64,000 bases of DNA from 66-474 sp035695065 (GCA_035695065.1 DASSEW010000059.1:1-64000), one strand, 5' to 3'; positions 50,941 to 58,745 are shown, counted from the first letter of the stretch. Notes: a model not told the origin generated them from the sequence alone. Made by a program: numbers and translations.

Positions 50941-51357
50941 ATGAGCAAGGTCTATATCGTCGAGGACAACGATCGCATGCGCACGCTGCTGCGCGACTGG
51001 ATAGACGAGCTGCCGGGGCTGGACGTGTGCGGCGCGGCCGCGAGTGCCGAAGATGCGCTGCCGGAACTGGCCGACGCCCAACCCGATCTGGCGGTGATCG
51101 ACATGTCGTTGCCGGGCATGGGCGGCATCGAGCTGGTCGCAACACTGCGCGACCGCCAGCCAACGATGCGCTGTCTGATTCTTTCGGGCCACAACGAGCG
51201 GAGCTATGTCGAGCGGGCGCTGGCCGCCGGCGCGCAGGGCTACCTGTTGAAGGGCGAACCCGCCGAAATCGAAAACGCGATCAGCAAGGTGCTTTCGGGC
51301 GAGCGCTATCTCAGCGCGAGTTTGAAGAGCGTGGCAGCGGGGGGGGGGGCTTGCTAA
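50941..51357 (+). CDS. receiver-only response regulator ending in a G11 tract
   Basis: 138 residues. The receiver fold is complete: acidic Glu8-Asp9, phosphoacceptor Asp54 in LAVIDMSLPGMGG, Ser in LILSGHN and Lys in GYLLKGEP. The segment VLSGERYLSASLK is normally followed by a LuxR helix-turn-helix in NarL-type regulators, but here the frame ends SVAAGGGAC after an 11-G run. The kinase upstream has a HisKA_3 domain, which usually pairs with NarL-type regulators, so an output domain has probably been lost. Confidence 0.85.
   Translation: MSKVYIVEDNDRMRTLLRDWIDELPGLDVCGAAASAEDALPELADAQPDLAVIDMSLPGMGGIELVATLRDRQPTMRCLILSGHNERSYVERALAAGAQGYLLKGEPAEIENAISKVLSGERYLSASLKSVAAGGGAC
51339..51349. repeat. 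homopolymer of 11 G
   Basis: Eleven consecutive G lie inside the last codons of the response regulator gene. Length change by one or two bases gives other short ends (LAKPAR or LLNRRAKPLR) but no helix-turn-helix. Such runs are prone to slippage and to sequencing error. Confidence 0.85.
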
Positions 51358-51396
51358 ACCGGCGCGCTAAACCGCTCCGCTGACGACTCGAAAACT

Positions 51397-51418
51397 CCCA
51401 CTAGTGCCGTGGTTTTTT
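51397..51418 (+). terminator. weak terminator-like site
   Basis: ccac-tagtgcc-gtgg is followed by tttttt. The stem has only four pairs, so termination is uncertain. Confidence 0.35.
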
Positions 51419-51420
51419 AG

Positions 51421-51459
51421 CCCTCCCCTTCAAGGGGAGGGTTGGGTGGGGATGGTGTG
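51421..51459. repeat. family A repeat arm, left side of the DUF559 gene
   Basis: ccctccccttcaaggggagg begins the arm, followed by gttgggtggggatggtgtg. The same arm in the same orientation is at 55490-55528. Confidence 0.85.
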
Positions 51460-51477
51460 AATGGAGAATCACACTCA

Positions 51478-51867
51478 ATGAAAGGTCAAACCAACCCTTC
51501 CATTCTTCGGCCGAAACTACAACGTCGCTTGCGTAATGCTCCGACCGATGCGGAGCACGCCCTGTGGCAACGGCTGCGATTGCGACAACTGAGCGGATAC
51601 AAATTTCGCCGCCAGCATCCTTTCGGCAATTACATCCTGGATTTTGTTTGCCTCGAAAGAATGCTCATCGTCGAGGTGGATGGGGGCCAACACACCAATG
51701 AGATGGATGCCGCGCGCACTGCGTTCCTGCGGTGTGCGGGATTTCGTGTGCTGCGCTTTTGGAATAACCAGATATTCCAGGAGATGGACGGTGTGCTCGA
51801 TGCCATCTGGCGAGCCTTGGCAGAAGATGCACCACCATCCCACCCCGACCCTCCCCTTGAAGGGTGA
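51478..51867 (+). CDS. DUF559 (Vsr-like) endonuclease family protein
   Basis: 129 residues from the ATG at 51478. The DUF559 fold is shown by LRNAPTDAEHALWQRLR, YKFRRQHPFGNYILDFVC and LIVEVDGGQH, giving a PD-(D/E)xK-like set of Asp, Glu and Asp/Gln-His residues, then RVLRFWNNQIF. DUF559 proteins are related to very short patch repair and restriction nucleases. The last residues HPDPPLEG and the TGA are encoded by the right repeat arm. The gene occupies the interior of an inverted-repeat element. Confidence 0.88.
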   Translation: MKGQTNPSILRPKLQRRLRNAPTDAEHALWQRLRLRQLSGYKFRRQHPFGNYILDFVCLERMLIVEVDGGQHTNEMDAARTAFLRCAGFRVLRFWNNQIFQEMDGVLDAIWRALAEDAPPSHPDPPLEG

Positions 51868-51869
51868 GG
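51831..51869. repeat. family A repeat arm, right side of the DUF559 gene
   Basis: accaccatcccaccccgacc starts the arm, then ctccccttgaagggtgagg. It is the inverted counterpart of the arm at 51421. A change from ggggagg to gggtgagg creates the TGA that ends the DUF559 gene. Confidence 0.82.
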
Positions 51870-51970
51870 CGGCGCGCTTGCGATCTGCCGGGGGCAGATC
51901 GCGCGCCGTCGAACGCACGCACAAGGATGTGCGGGCCGGCAAGCGATCCATGGATGGCTGCTTGCGACAA

Positions 51971-52011
51971 CACCACCATCCCCACCCCGACCCTCCCCTT
52001 GAAGGGGAGGG
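51971..52011. repeat. family A repeat arm, second right copy
   Basis: caccaccatccccaccccga starts the arm, followed by ccctccccttgaaggggaggg. It has the same orientation as the arm at 51831, about 140 bases further on. The DNA between (51870-51970) has no convincing gene. Confidence 0.82.
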
Positions 52012-52079
52012 GGAAGAGCGGATGATTTTCTGAAACTACGGCGCGCGGTCGCCTGCGAGCAGGCTTCTGCCGGGCAGAC

Positions 52080-53183
52080 CTACTTCGCGAACGGCTTGCG
52101 GAAACGCCCCAGGCCCTTGCCTTTCTGCGCGGCTTCGTCTTCCACCGGCGGCGGTTCGTCGCGTTCGACTGCCAGCCAGCCGGCGGCCTTGCTGGCATTG
52201 ATGTAGTCGATCACTTCCGCAACCGGCACGCCGCTTGCGGTGGCAAGTTCGGCCGGCGTGGCGGCTTCCTTCATCATCGCGGTCGCAATGCGGAAGTGGC
52301 GCGGGAATTCGCGTTCGGTCTGCGGCCAGCGCGCGAGCTTGTAGCGTTCCTCGTTGCCCATGCCGTGCGCCAGCTTGCCCGGCGTCGCCACCAGCCCGGC
52401 GAACCAGCGCAGCCGCGCGAGCGGCAGCGGCTTGCGTTCGCGCGCGGCGGCGAGCGCCGCGGCGTCCAGCGGACGCAAGGCAGAAGGCTTGTGCTCCAGC
52501 GGCTCCTTCAAGGGCTTCAGCGCGTCGTCGGCGTAATAGACGTCGCGTTCGGGATCGATCACCAGGCTGGAGTCCGCCACGCGCACGGCGGCACTCGGCG
52601 GACGCCGCACCAGCAGGTCGGCGATGTTGACCGGATCGGGTTCCGGCGTCGGCGGGGGTTTCACGGGCGCCACCGGGGCGGCGGCCAAGGGCGCGGGTTG
52701 CGGAGGCGGCGGGGCATCGGCAGCCGCGGCGAGGTTCATCACGCTCGCGGTACGCGCTTCGGCGACCTGCACGGGCTTCGGCGCGGGTTTCGGCGCCGGC
52801 GCAGCGGCAACCGCCACGGGCGCGGGCTGCTCGACCGGCTCGCTGCCACGCAGCGCCGAGTCGCCGTGCTCCATCATGCCCGCCGCCTGTTCCAGCACGG
52901 CGGCGAAAGCGTCGTCGTCCAGCGGCTTGGCCAGCACCAGGTCCGAGCCCTGCACCTGGCCGGAGCGCGCAAAGGTGATCACGTGCTTGCCGGCGCCGTG
53001 CGCCTTCAGCCAGGCCATGTGTCCGAACATGCTGTCCATGTCCACGATCACGAGGTCCGCATGCGCCAGATCGGCCCATTCCCAGTAATGCGAGAGCCGC
53101 GTGGCCTGCCGGCCCAGCGCTTCGCGGAACAGCTCCGCGTCGCTGGTCTCGAGTTCGGAGAGGGCGATCTTCAGGCGGCTCAT
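52080..53183 (-). CDS. hypothetical Pro/Ala-rich cytoplasmic protein
   Basis: 367 residues from the ATG at 53183. Residues 1-115 look like a receiver-like alpha/beta domain (LVIVDMDSMFGHMAWLK, then GSDLVLAKPLDDDAFAAVL), which could be a degenerate response regulator domain. A Pro/Ala-rich linker of about 110 residues follows. The C-terminal part has RLRWFAGLVATPGKLAHGM and a winged-helix-like end TPAELATASGVPVAEVIDYI. The layout suggests a signalling protein. I do not recognise a named family. Confidence 0.7.
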   Translation of the reverse strand: MSRLKIALSELETSDAELFREALGRQATRLSHYWEWADLAHADLVIVDMDSMFGHMAWLKAHGAGKHVITFARSGQVQGSDLVLAKPLDDDAFAAVLEQAAGMMEHGDSALRGSEPVEQPAPVAVAAAPAPKPAPKPVQVAEARTASVMNLAAAADAPPPPQPAPLAAAPVAPVKPPPTPEPDPVNIADLLVRRPPSAAVRVADSSLVIDPERDVYYADDALKPLKEPLEHKPSALRPLDAAALAAARERKPLPLARLRWFAGLVATPGKLAHGMGNEERYKLARWPQTEREFPRHFRIATAMMKEAATPAELATASGVPVAEVIDYINASKAAGWLAVERDEPPPVEDEAAQKGKGLGRFRKPFAK

Positions 53184-53373
53184 CCCGAGTGATTCCTTTT
53201 TTTTGAAGGCTGGCAAGGTCGCGGGCATTGTCTATGGTTCCTCTTTGATTGGCCAGAACCGGACGCAGCCGGCTGGCCGAAAGGGACGCGCATTGTCGTG
53301 CAGCAATCGTGCCGGGCACACCGTGACCCGCCTCTCGGGAATGGTGAACAAACGTAAATGGCCGCAGGAAAGA

Positions 53374-53439
53374 GTAGGGCGGGCATTGCCCGCCGGGGTG
53401 ATTGACGACGCACGATGAGGCGGACAGTGTCCGCCCTAC
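53374..53439. repeat. family B palindromic repeat, copy 4
   Basis: Starts gtagggcgggcattgcccgc and ends gacagtgtccgccctac. Its right edge gives the TAG stop of the ABC exporter gene (cta at 53436-53438). The remaining part of the 252-base gap to 53183 holds no gene that I can support. Confidence 0.8.
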
Positions 53440-55415
53440 GCGGCTTCCGACTGCGGCGCCCTGGCCTGCAACGCCCACAACGCGGCGTAGCGGCCTTCGT
53501 GCGCCAGCAGTTTCGCGTGCGTGCCGCGCTCGACGATGCGGCCGTGGTCCAGCACCAGGATCTCGTCCGCGTCCACGATGGTGGACAGTCTGTGCGCCAC
53601 GATCAGGGTGGTGCGGCCGCGCGCGATTTCGGCGAGTTCCGCCTGGATCACCTTCTCGGTGCGCGTGTCCAGCGCCGAGGTGGCTTCGTCGAATACGAGG
53701 ATGGCGGGCCGCTTCAGCAGCGCGCGCGCGATCGCCACGCGCTGTTTCTCGCCGCCTGACAATTTCAGTCCGCGCTCGCCCACCTGCGTCTCGTATTGCT
53801 GCGGCAGCGACAGCACGAACTCGTGGATGTGCGCGGCTTTCGCGGCGGCTTCCACTTCCTCGCGCGTCGCGCTTGGCCGGCCGTAGGCGATGTTGTAGTA
53901 GATGCTGTCGTTGAACAGCACGGTGTCCTGCGGCACGATGCCGATCGCGGCGCGCAGGCTCTCCTGGGTGACCTTGCGGATGTCCTGGCCGTCGATCGTG
54001 ATCCGCCCGCCGGTCACGTCGTAGAAGCGGAACAGCAGGCGCGAAAGCGTGGACTTGCCCGCGCCGGTCGCGCCGACCACCGCGACGGTTTGCCCCGGCG
54101 CGATGGCGAAGTCCACGCCGTGCAGGATCTGCCGCTGCGGATCGTAGGCGAACGAAACGTTCTCGAAGCGCACGTTGGCGCCGTGCAGTTGCAGCGGCTT
54201 GGCATCCGGCGCGTCGCGCACTTCCGCATGTTCGTCCAGCAGCGCGAACATGCGCTCCATGTCGATGATGCCCTGCTTGATCTGGCGATAGGTGAAGCCG
54301 AGCATGTTCAGCGGGATCGCCAGTTGCAGCAGCCAGCCGTTAACCATCACGATGTCGCCGACCGACAGAGTGTGCGCGGCCACGCCGCTGGCGGCCATCG
54401 CCATCAGCAGGGTGAGGCCCAGCGCGATCACCAGCGCCTGCACGCCGTTCAACACCGCCAGCGAGGACTCGGTCTTCACCGCGGCGTCTTCGTAGCGGCG
54501 CAGGGCGGCGTCGTAGCGGCGCGCCTCGAATTCCTCGTTGCCGAAATACTTCACCGTCTCGTAGTTCAGCAGGCTGTCCACCGCGCGCGCGTTGGAAAGG
54601 CTTTCCTCGTCGTTCATCACGCGCACGCCGGCGGTGCGCCATTCGCTGATCCAGATGGTCGCGCCGATGTAAATCGCCATCGTCACCAGCGTGACCACCG
54701 CGTAGCGCCAGTCGAACTGGCGCAGCAGCAGCGCGATCACGATCAGGATTTCGAACAGCGTGGGCACGATGTTGAAGACCACCCAGCCCAGCAGGTTGTA
54801 GACGCCGCGCGTGCCGCGCGAGATGTCGCGGCCGACGCCGCCGGTGTGGCGATCCAGATGGAAGCGCAGCGAGAGCTGGTGCAGGTGCCGGAATGCGTCG
54901 AGCCCCGATGCACGCATCGCGCGCTGGCTGACGCGCTCGAACACCGTGTCGCGCAATTGCCCGAACAGCGTACCGATCAGGCGCAGCACGCCATACAGCG
55001 CGATCAGCGCGACCGGCACGGTGAGCATCGCCACGCGCGGATCCAGGTGATCCACGATGTCCTTGAACGCCACCGGCACGTAGACGGTCGCGACTTTCGA
55101 GATCACCAGCAGCGCACCGGCGATCGTCATGCGGCCGGGGAAGCCCTTGATGTACGGCCACAGCATCGCCAGCACGCGGCGGGTGCCGCCGCGCGGGATG
55201 CGCGATTCATCCATCGCTCCGCCAGCCTTGGTAGTGGGCGAAGTGGAAGCGGCTTGCGGCGCGCGTGCGGCACCGGAAGCGGCGGGCGTTTGCCGGCCTT
55301 CCGCGACCGTCGCGGTCTCGTCCTCGCTGCGCGGCACGGCGGTGGCGTGCGGCGTCACCGCGCCTCCGGGCTTTCCGGCCGGATCGTTGCCGGATGTGTT
55401 CGGTGGGGAATTCAT
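53436..55415 (-). CDS. Atm1/heavy-metal-type ABC exporter (fused membrane and ATPase domains)
   Basis: 659 residues from the ATG at 55415. A Pro/Thr/Ala-rich N-terminal 80 residues precede six helices. The segment HTGGVGRDISRGTRG and the loop NYETVKYFGNEEFE are diagnostic of the Atm1/HMT1 group, which exports glutathione-linked sulfur or metals. The ATPase has Walker A GATGAGKSTLSR, signature LSGGEKQRVA and Walker B ILVFDEATSALD. It works as a homodimer in the inner membrane. Its stop codon comes from a palindromic repeat. Confidence 0.92.
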   Translation of the reverse strand: MNSPPNTSGNDPAGKPGGAVTPHATAVPRSEDETATVAEGRQTPAASGAARAPQAASTSPTTKAGGAMDESRIPRGGTRRVLAMLWPYIKGFPGRMTIAGALLVISKVATVYVPVAFKDIVDHLDPRVAMLTVPVALIALYGVLRLIGTLFGQLRDTVFERVSQRAMRASGLDAFRHLHQLSLRFHLDRHTGGVGRDISRGTRGVYNLLGWVVFNIVPTLFEILIVIALLLRQFDWRYAVVTLVTMAIYIGATIWISEWRTAGVRVMNDEESLSNARAVDSLLNYETVKYFGNEEFEARRYDAALRRYEDAAVKTESSLAVLNGVQALVIALGLTLLMAMAASGVAAHTLSVGDIVMVNGWLLQLAIPLNMLGFTYRQIKQGIIDMERMFALLDEHAEVRDAPDAKPLQLHGANVRFENVSFAYDPQRQILHGVDFAIAPGQTVAVVGATGAGKSTLSRLLFRFYDVTGGRITIDGQDIRKVTQESLRAAIGIVPQDTVLFNDSIYYNIAYGRPSATREEVEAAAKAAHIHEFVLSLPQQYETQVGERGLKLSGGEKQRVAIARALLKRPAILVFDEATSALDTRTEKVIQAELAEIARGRTTLIVAHRLSTIVDADEILVLDHGRIVERGTHAKLLAHEGRYAALWALQARAPQSEAA

Positions 55416-55489
55416 CCAGGGATCATGGGGGCGGGGCGTCAAGGCTTCCAGTGGCGACTCCGCACCTGACGATGTGAGCGGCTCTTCAG

Positions 55490-55577
55490 CCCTCCCCTTC
55501 AAGGGGAGGGTTGGGTGGGGATGGTGTCAAAAACTGGCCGACCACCATCCCCCCAGCCTCCCCCTTGAAGGGGGAGG
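55490..55577. repeat. gene-less family A element: two inverted arms and a 12-base spacer
   Basis: Left arm 55490-55528 (ccctccccttcaaggggagg start), spacer aaaaactggccg, right arm 55541-55577 (accaccatcccccc start, gaagggggagg end). This is the same arm pair that encloses the DUF559 gene, without a gene between. It lies upstream of gltX and the ABC exporter gene. Confidence 0.85.
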
Positions 55578-55643
55578 AGTTAGAGCGCAGCACTCGGAAG
55601 CCTGCATTAAACTTCCATGCTTGTTATCGCGCGAATCCTTGAG

Positions 55644-57050
55644 ATGGCCTTCCGCACCCGTTTCGCTCCCAGTCCGACCGGTTTCCTGCACATCGGCGGC
55701 GCGCGCACCGCGCTGTACTGCTGGCTGGAGGCGCGCCATCGAGGCGGGCAGTTCATCCTGCGTGTGGAGGACACCGACCGCGAGCGTTCCACCGACGCCG
55801 CGGTGCAGGCGATCCTTGACGGCATGGATTGGCTGGGCCTCGCGCCCGATGAAGGCCCGTTCTTCCAGGCGCAGCGCATGGATCGCTATCGCACGGTCGC
55901 GCAGCAGTTGCTCGACGCCGGCAAGGCGTACTGGGCCTACGAATCGAAGGAAGAGATCGAATCGATGCGCGCGGCCGCGATGGCGCGCGGCGAAAAGCCG
56001 CGCTACAGCGGCGCCTATCGCGATCGCAATGAGCCGTATCGCGAGGACCCCAATCGCGTGCTGCGGTTCAAGACGCCGCAAAGCGGCAGCGTGGTGTTCG
56101 ACGACAAGGTCAAGGGCCGCATCGAGTGGGACAACACCGAACTCGACGATCTGGTGCTGGTGCGCTCCGACGGGTTCCCCACCTACAACTTCGCGGTGGT
56201 GGTGGACGACATCGACATGGGCATCACCGAGGTGATCCGCGGCGACGACCACGTCAACAACACGCCGCGCCAGATCAACATCTACCACGCGCTGAACGCG
56301 CAGGTGCCGACGTTCGCGCACCTGCCGATGATCCTGGGCCCGGACGGACAGAAGTTGTCCAAGCGCCACGGCGCGGTCGGCGTGATGCAGTATCGCGAGG
56401 ACGGCTACCTGCCGCACGCGCTGCTGAATTACCTGGTGCGGCTGGGCTGGTCGCACGGCGACCAGGAAATTTTTTCGATCAAGGAAATGATCGAGCTGTT
56501 CGACATCGCGAACGTCAACCAGTCCGCTTCGCGCTTCGACTTCGCCAAGCTGGGCTGGCTCAACCAGCAGTACCTGAAGAACGACAATCCGCTGGATATC
56601 GCGCGCGAGCTGGCGTGGCAGCTCAACCGGCTCGGCATCGATCCGTCCGCGGGCGGCCCGTGCCCGGTGGACGTGGTGGTCGCGCTGCGCGACCGCGTGC
56701 AGACGCTGAAGGAAATGGCCGAGCGCGCGAAGGTCTGGTACGCGCCGATCGAGCAGTGGGACGAGAAGGCGGTGGCGAAGCACCTGCGCGCCGAAGGCGC
56801 GGCCGACGTGTTGCGCGCCGCGCACGCGCAATTCGAATCGCTGATCGACTGGTCGCCCGCCGGCATCCATGCCGCGATCGAACAGGTGGCCGCCGAGCGC
56901 GGCGTCGGCATGGGCAAGGTCGCGCAGCCCTTGCGCGTGGCGATCACCGGAACCCAGGTGTCGCCGTCCATCGAGCACACGATTTATCTTGCGGGGCGAG
57001 AGGAAGCGCTCAGGCGGATCGAGAATGCGGTTCAGCGAGCGAGCAACTGA
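55644..57050 (+). CDS. gltX: glutamate-tRNA ligase
   Basis: 468 residues from the ATG at 55644. The HIGH-type motif is RFAPSPTGFLHIGGART and the KMSKS-type motif is LSKRHGAVG. An ATG at 55617 would add nine residues, but a -10-like taaact at 55608 makes it too early. The catalytic domain is followed by the all-helical anticodon-binding part. Glutamyl-tRNA feeds protein synthesis and, in many bacteria, haem synthesis. GltX rather than GluQRS is shown by the full length. Confidence 0.95.
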   Translation: MAFRTRFAPSPTGFLHIGGARTALYCWLEARHRGGQFILRVEDTDRERSTDAAVQAILDGMDWLGLAPDEGPFFQAQRMDRYRTVAQQLLDAGKAYWAYESKEEIESMRAAAMARGEKPRYSGAYRDRNEPYREDPNRVLRFKTPQSGSVVFDDKVKGRIEWDNTELDDLVLVRSDGFPTYNFAVVVDDIDMGITEVIRGDDHVNNTPRQINIYHALNAQVPTFAHLPMILGPDGQKLSKRHGAVGVMQYREDGYLPHALLNYLVRLGWSHGDQEIFSIKEMIELFDIANVNQSASRFDFAKLGWLNQQYLKNDNPLDIARELAWQLNRLGIDPSAGGPCPVDVVVALRDRVQTLKEMAERAKVWYAPIEQWDEKAVAKHLRAEGAADVLRAAHAQFESLIDWSPAGIHAAIEQVAAERGVGMGKVAQPLRVAITGTQVSPSIEHTIYLAGREEALRRIENAVQRASN

Positions 57051-57052
57051 TT

Positions 57053-57147
57053 CCCTCCCCCGCTTGCGGGGGAGGGCTAGGGTGGGGGCGATTAATGTGA
57101 AGCCCCCATCCGGCCTTCGGCCACCTTCCCCCGCGCGCGGGGGAAGG
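57053..57147. repeat. family A-like inverted-arm element, CCCCCGC subtype
   Basis: Left part ccctcccccgcttgcggggg to gtgggggc (57053-57089), spacer gattaatgtgaa, right part gcccccatccggccttcggc to gggggaagg (57102-57147). Same design as the pair at 55490 but with a different core. It begins two bases after the gltX stop. Confidence 0.78.
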
Positions 57148-57176
57148 AACACGACCGGGCTTGCGGCAGCGCCGTT

Positions 57177-57473
57177 GTGAACGATCTCCTGCAAAAAGTG
57201 ATGCAAGGCGTGGATCCGGATTCGCCGGACGCGTTCGCGCGCATCTTCGCCAACGTCATGGCCCTTGTGCCGTGGTGGCCGCTGATCTGGTTCACGGTGC
57301 TGTGCGTGGTGGTCGGCGCGGTGCTGGGCTGGTGGCGACGGCGCGTATGGCTCGGCATAGGGCTGGCGCTGCTGCTGGGCCCGATCGGCTGGTTTACCCT
57401 GTGGGCGTTTCCGCAAGGGGCGGAGAAGAAACCGGAACGCGCGCCGAATTTCCCGGCCACCCGCAAGCGCTAG
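57177..57473 (+). CDS. small two-helix membrane protein of unknown function
   Basis: 98 residues from a GTG at 57177. Two helices (PLIWFTVLCVVVGAVLGWW and LGIGLALLLGPIGWFTLWAF) are joined by the basic turn RRRVW, so the loop faces the cytoplasm. The C-terminus is Lys/Arg/Pro-rich. It ends ten bases before the Zur-like gene, and the -10 of that gene lies inside its last codons. I do not recognise the family. Confidence 0.7.
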   Translation: MNDLLQKVMQGVDPDSPDAFARIFANVMALVPWWPLIWFTVLCVVVGAVLGWWRRRVWLGIGLALLLGPIGWFTLWAFPQGAEKKPERAPNFPATRKR

Positions 57474-57476
57474 AAT
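57471..57476 (+). promoter_or_regulatory. -10 element for a leaderless zur-like mRNA
   Basis: tagaat ends six bases before the ATG at 57483; no Shine-Dalgarno is present, so the transcript may start at or beside the ATG. Confidence 0.5.
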
Positions 57477-57482
57477 GCGCGC

Positions 57483-57950
57483 ATGGCTGCCCGCCCCAAA
57501 TCCCATCATCATCATCACGATGCCGCCGGTTTCGTGCGTGAAGTCGAGACGGCCAGCCGCGAGCGCGGGCTGCGCCTGACGCCGTTGCGCCACGAGGTGC
57601 TGAACCTGATCGCGCGCGCGCGCAAGCCGGTGAAGGCCTACGACCTGCTCGAATCCCTGCGCGACAGCCATGCCGGTGCGGCTCCGCCCACGGTTTATCG
57701 CGCGCTGGATTTCCTGCTCGAACACGGCTTCATCCACAAGCTGGAATCGATCAACGCATTCGTGTACTGCCAGCACCCGAGCGAAGCGCACCAGGTGCCG
57801 TTCCTGATCTGCGACGTGTGCGAAAACGCGACCGAACTGTGCGACGACGGCGCGGTGGCCGGGCTGATCGAAAAGCGCGCCGGCACGCTGGGCTTCCGCG
57901 CCAAGGCGCAAACCCTGGAAGTGCATGGCGTGTGCAAAGCATGCCGGTAG
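57483..57950 (+). CDS. zur: Zur-like Fur family transcriptional regulator
   Basis: 155 residues. The His-rich start SHHHHHD is followed by the winged helix (GLRLTPLRHEVLNLIARARK, then PPTVYRALDFLLEHGFIHK). The structural zinc site is formed by CDVCENATELC and CKAC at the end. The recognition helix and the Cys pairs agree with Zur more than Fur, and the neighbours (MerC and a zinc-type CDF) support zinc. It probably represses the genes downstream through the site at 58079. Confidence 0.85.
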   Translation: MAARPKSHHHHHDAAGFVREVETASRERGLRLTPLRHEVLNLIARARKPVKAYDLLESLRDSHAGAAPPTVYRALDFLLEHGFIHKLESINAFVYCQHPSEAHQVPFLICDVCENATELCDDGAVAGLIEKRAGTLGFRAKAQTLEVHGVCKACR

Positions 57951-57951
57951 C

Positions 57952-58003
57952 GTAGGGCGGACACCGTCTGCCGTTGCCGAGCCGGCGGGCAATGCCCGCC
58001 CTG
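57952..58003. repeat. family B palindromic repeat, copy 5
   Basis: gtagggcggacaccgtctgc starts the copy, and ggcgggcaatgcccgccctgcac ends it, with the arms in reversed order compared with the other copies. It begins two bases after the zur stop. Confidence 0.72.
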
Positions 58004-58078
58004 CACGGCTGCACTCCGGCGCCAGCGACCCGTGTTGGCTCGCGACCGTTTGCGACGCTGCCAGGGATTTATCGGAAT

Positions 58079-58093
58079 GTTATACTGTTACAA
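58079..58093 (+). promoter_or_regulatory. possible Zur box upstream of the MerC gene
   Basis: tgttatactgttaca is an imperfect palindrome (TGT-ACA edges with A-T-rich middle) in an otherwise GC-rich stretch, 60 bases before the MerC start. Zur and Fur boxes of gammaproteobacteria have this GTTATA-type core. The neighbouring Zur gene makes it a fair candidate. Confidence 0.55.
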
Positions 58094-58152
58094 ATCGCCA
58101 CCCGGCGATTCTGGACAGCAGGACAGAATCCTTGAGCATTCCTTCCGAGAAC

Positions 58153-58596
58153 ATGGACGTCTCCACGGCCGCGGTCGCCCGCATCAGCCCGCTCGCGATT
58201 GCGGCCGATCGGATCGGCGCGACCGCGTCGTTCCTTTGCGCGGTGCACTGCGCGCTGCTGCCGTTCGTGATCGCGCTGTTGCCGCTGATCGGGCTGGGGT
58301 TCCTTGCCGACCATCGTTTCGAACGCGTGTTCGTGGCCTGTGCCGCGGTGCTGGCCTCGGTGACGATCGTCACCGCGTGGCGCAGGCATCGCAAATTGAA
58401 CGCGCTGTTCCTGCTGGTGCCGGGGATCACGCTGCTGCTGGCCGGCATCATCATCGACATCGGCGCGCACGAATGGATGCACACCGCGCTGGTGGTGTGC
58501 GGCGGCGTGCTGGTGGCCAGCGCGCACGTGGTGAACCTCGTGCTGTCGTACCGGCACGTGCATACCGCGCATTGCGGGCACCTGGGTACGCATTAG
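58153..58596 (+). CDS. MerC-family membrane protein
   Basis: 147 residues from the ATG at 58153; a TTG at 58132 with a weak AGGA site would add seven residues. The first helix holds ATASFLCAVHCALLPFVIALL with a Cys-x3-Cys pair, typical of MerC domain proteins that move metal ions across the inner membrane. Three further helices follow. A His-rich tail (YRHVHTAHCGHLGTH) could bind zinc. No other mer genes are nearby, so zinc or another soft metal is likelier than mercury. Confidence 0.85.
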   Translation: MDVSTAAVARISPLAIAADRIGATASFLCAVHCALLPFVIALLPLIGLGFLADHRFERVFVACAAVLASVTIVTAWRRHRKLNALFLLVPGITLLLAGIIIDIGAHEWMHTALVVCGGVLVASAHVVNLVLSYRHVHTAHCGHLGTH

Positions 58597-58602
58597 AGCT
58601 AT

Positions 58603-58710
58603 GTCATTCCCGCGAAAGCGGGAATCCAGTGACTCATTGCGATCAAAGAGCAAAGGCAACTGGATTCCGGGTGCCGTTGCCGATGAAGCCGACAACGGCC
58701 CCGGAATGAC
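58603..58710. repeat. GTCATTCC...GGAATGAC inverted-repeat element
   Basis: The outer edges gtcattcc and ggaatgac are exact inverted copies, and the inside repeats the pairs gcgggaatccagt and actggattccgg. It is the same family as the copies at 5207 and inside mfd at 33351. It fills the gap between the MerC and CDF genes. Confidence 0.82.
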
Positions 58711-58745
58711 GATGTGGGTGATTGTGTAACGCGGTGCGGGCTGCC

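Noticed and set aside
47487..50948. 1153-residue open frame on the minus strand
   Set aside because: Antisense shadow of the sensor kinase; composition is Arg/Ala/His/Gln-rich with no recognised motif.
51870..51970. Small gene between the two right repeat arms
   Set aside because: Only a short frame continuing from the repeat is open, with no ribosome site and no recognisable protein pattern.
57495..57515. Engineered His tag in the Zur-like gene
   Set aside because: The SHHHHHD stretch is in normal genomic context; His-rich ends are common in metal regulators and also occur in the CDF and copper ATPase genes here.
55527..57992. 821-residue open frame on the minus strand
   Set aside because: Covers gltX, a membrane protein gene and zur in antisense; GC-rich shadow.
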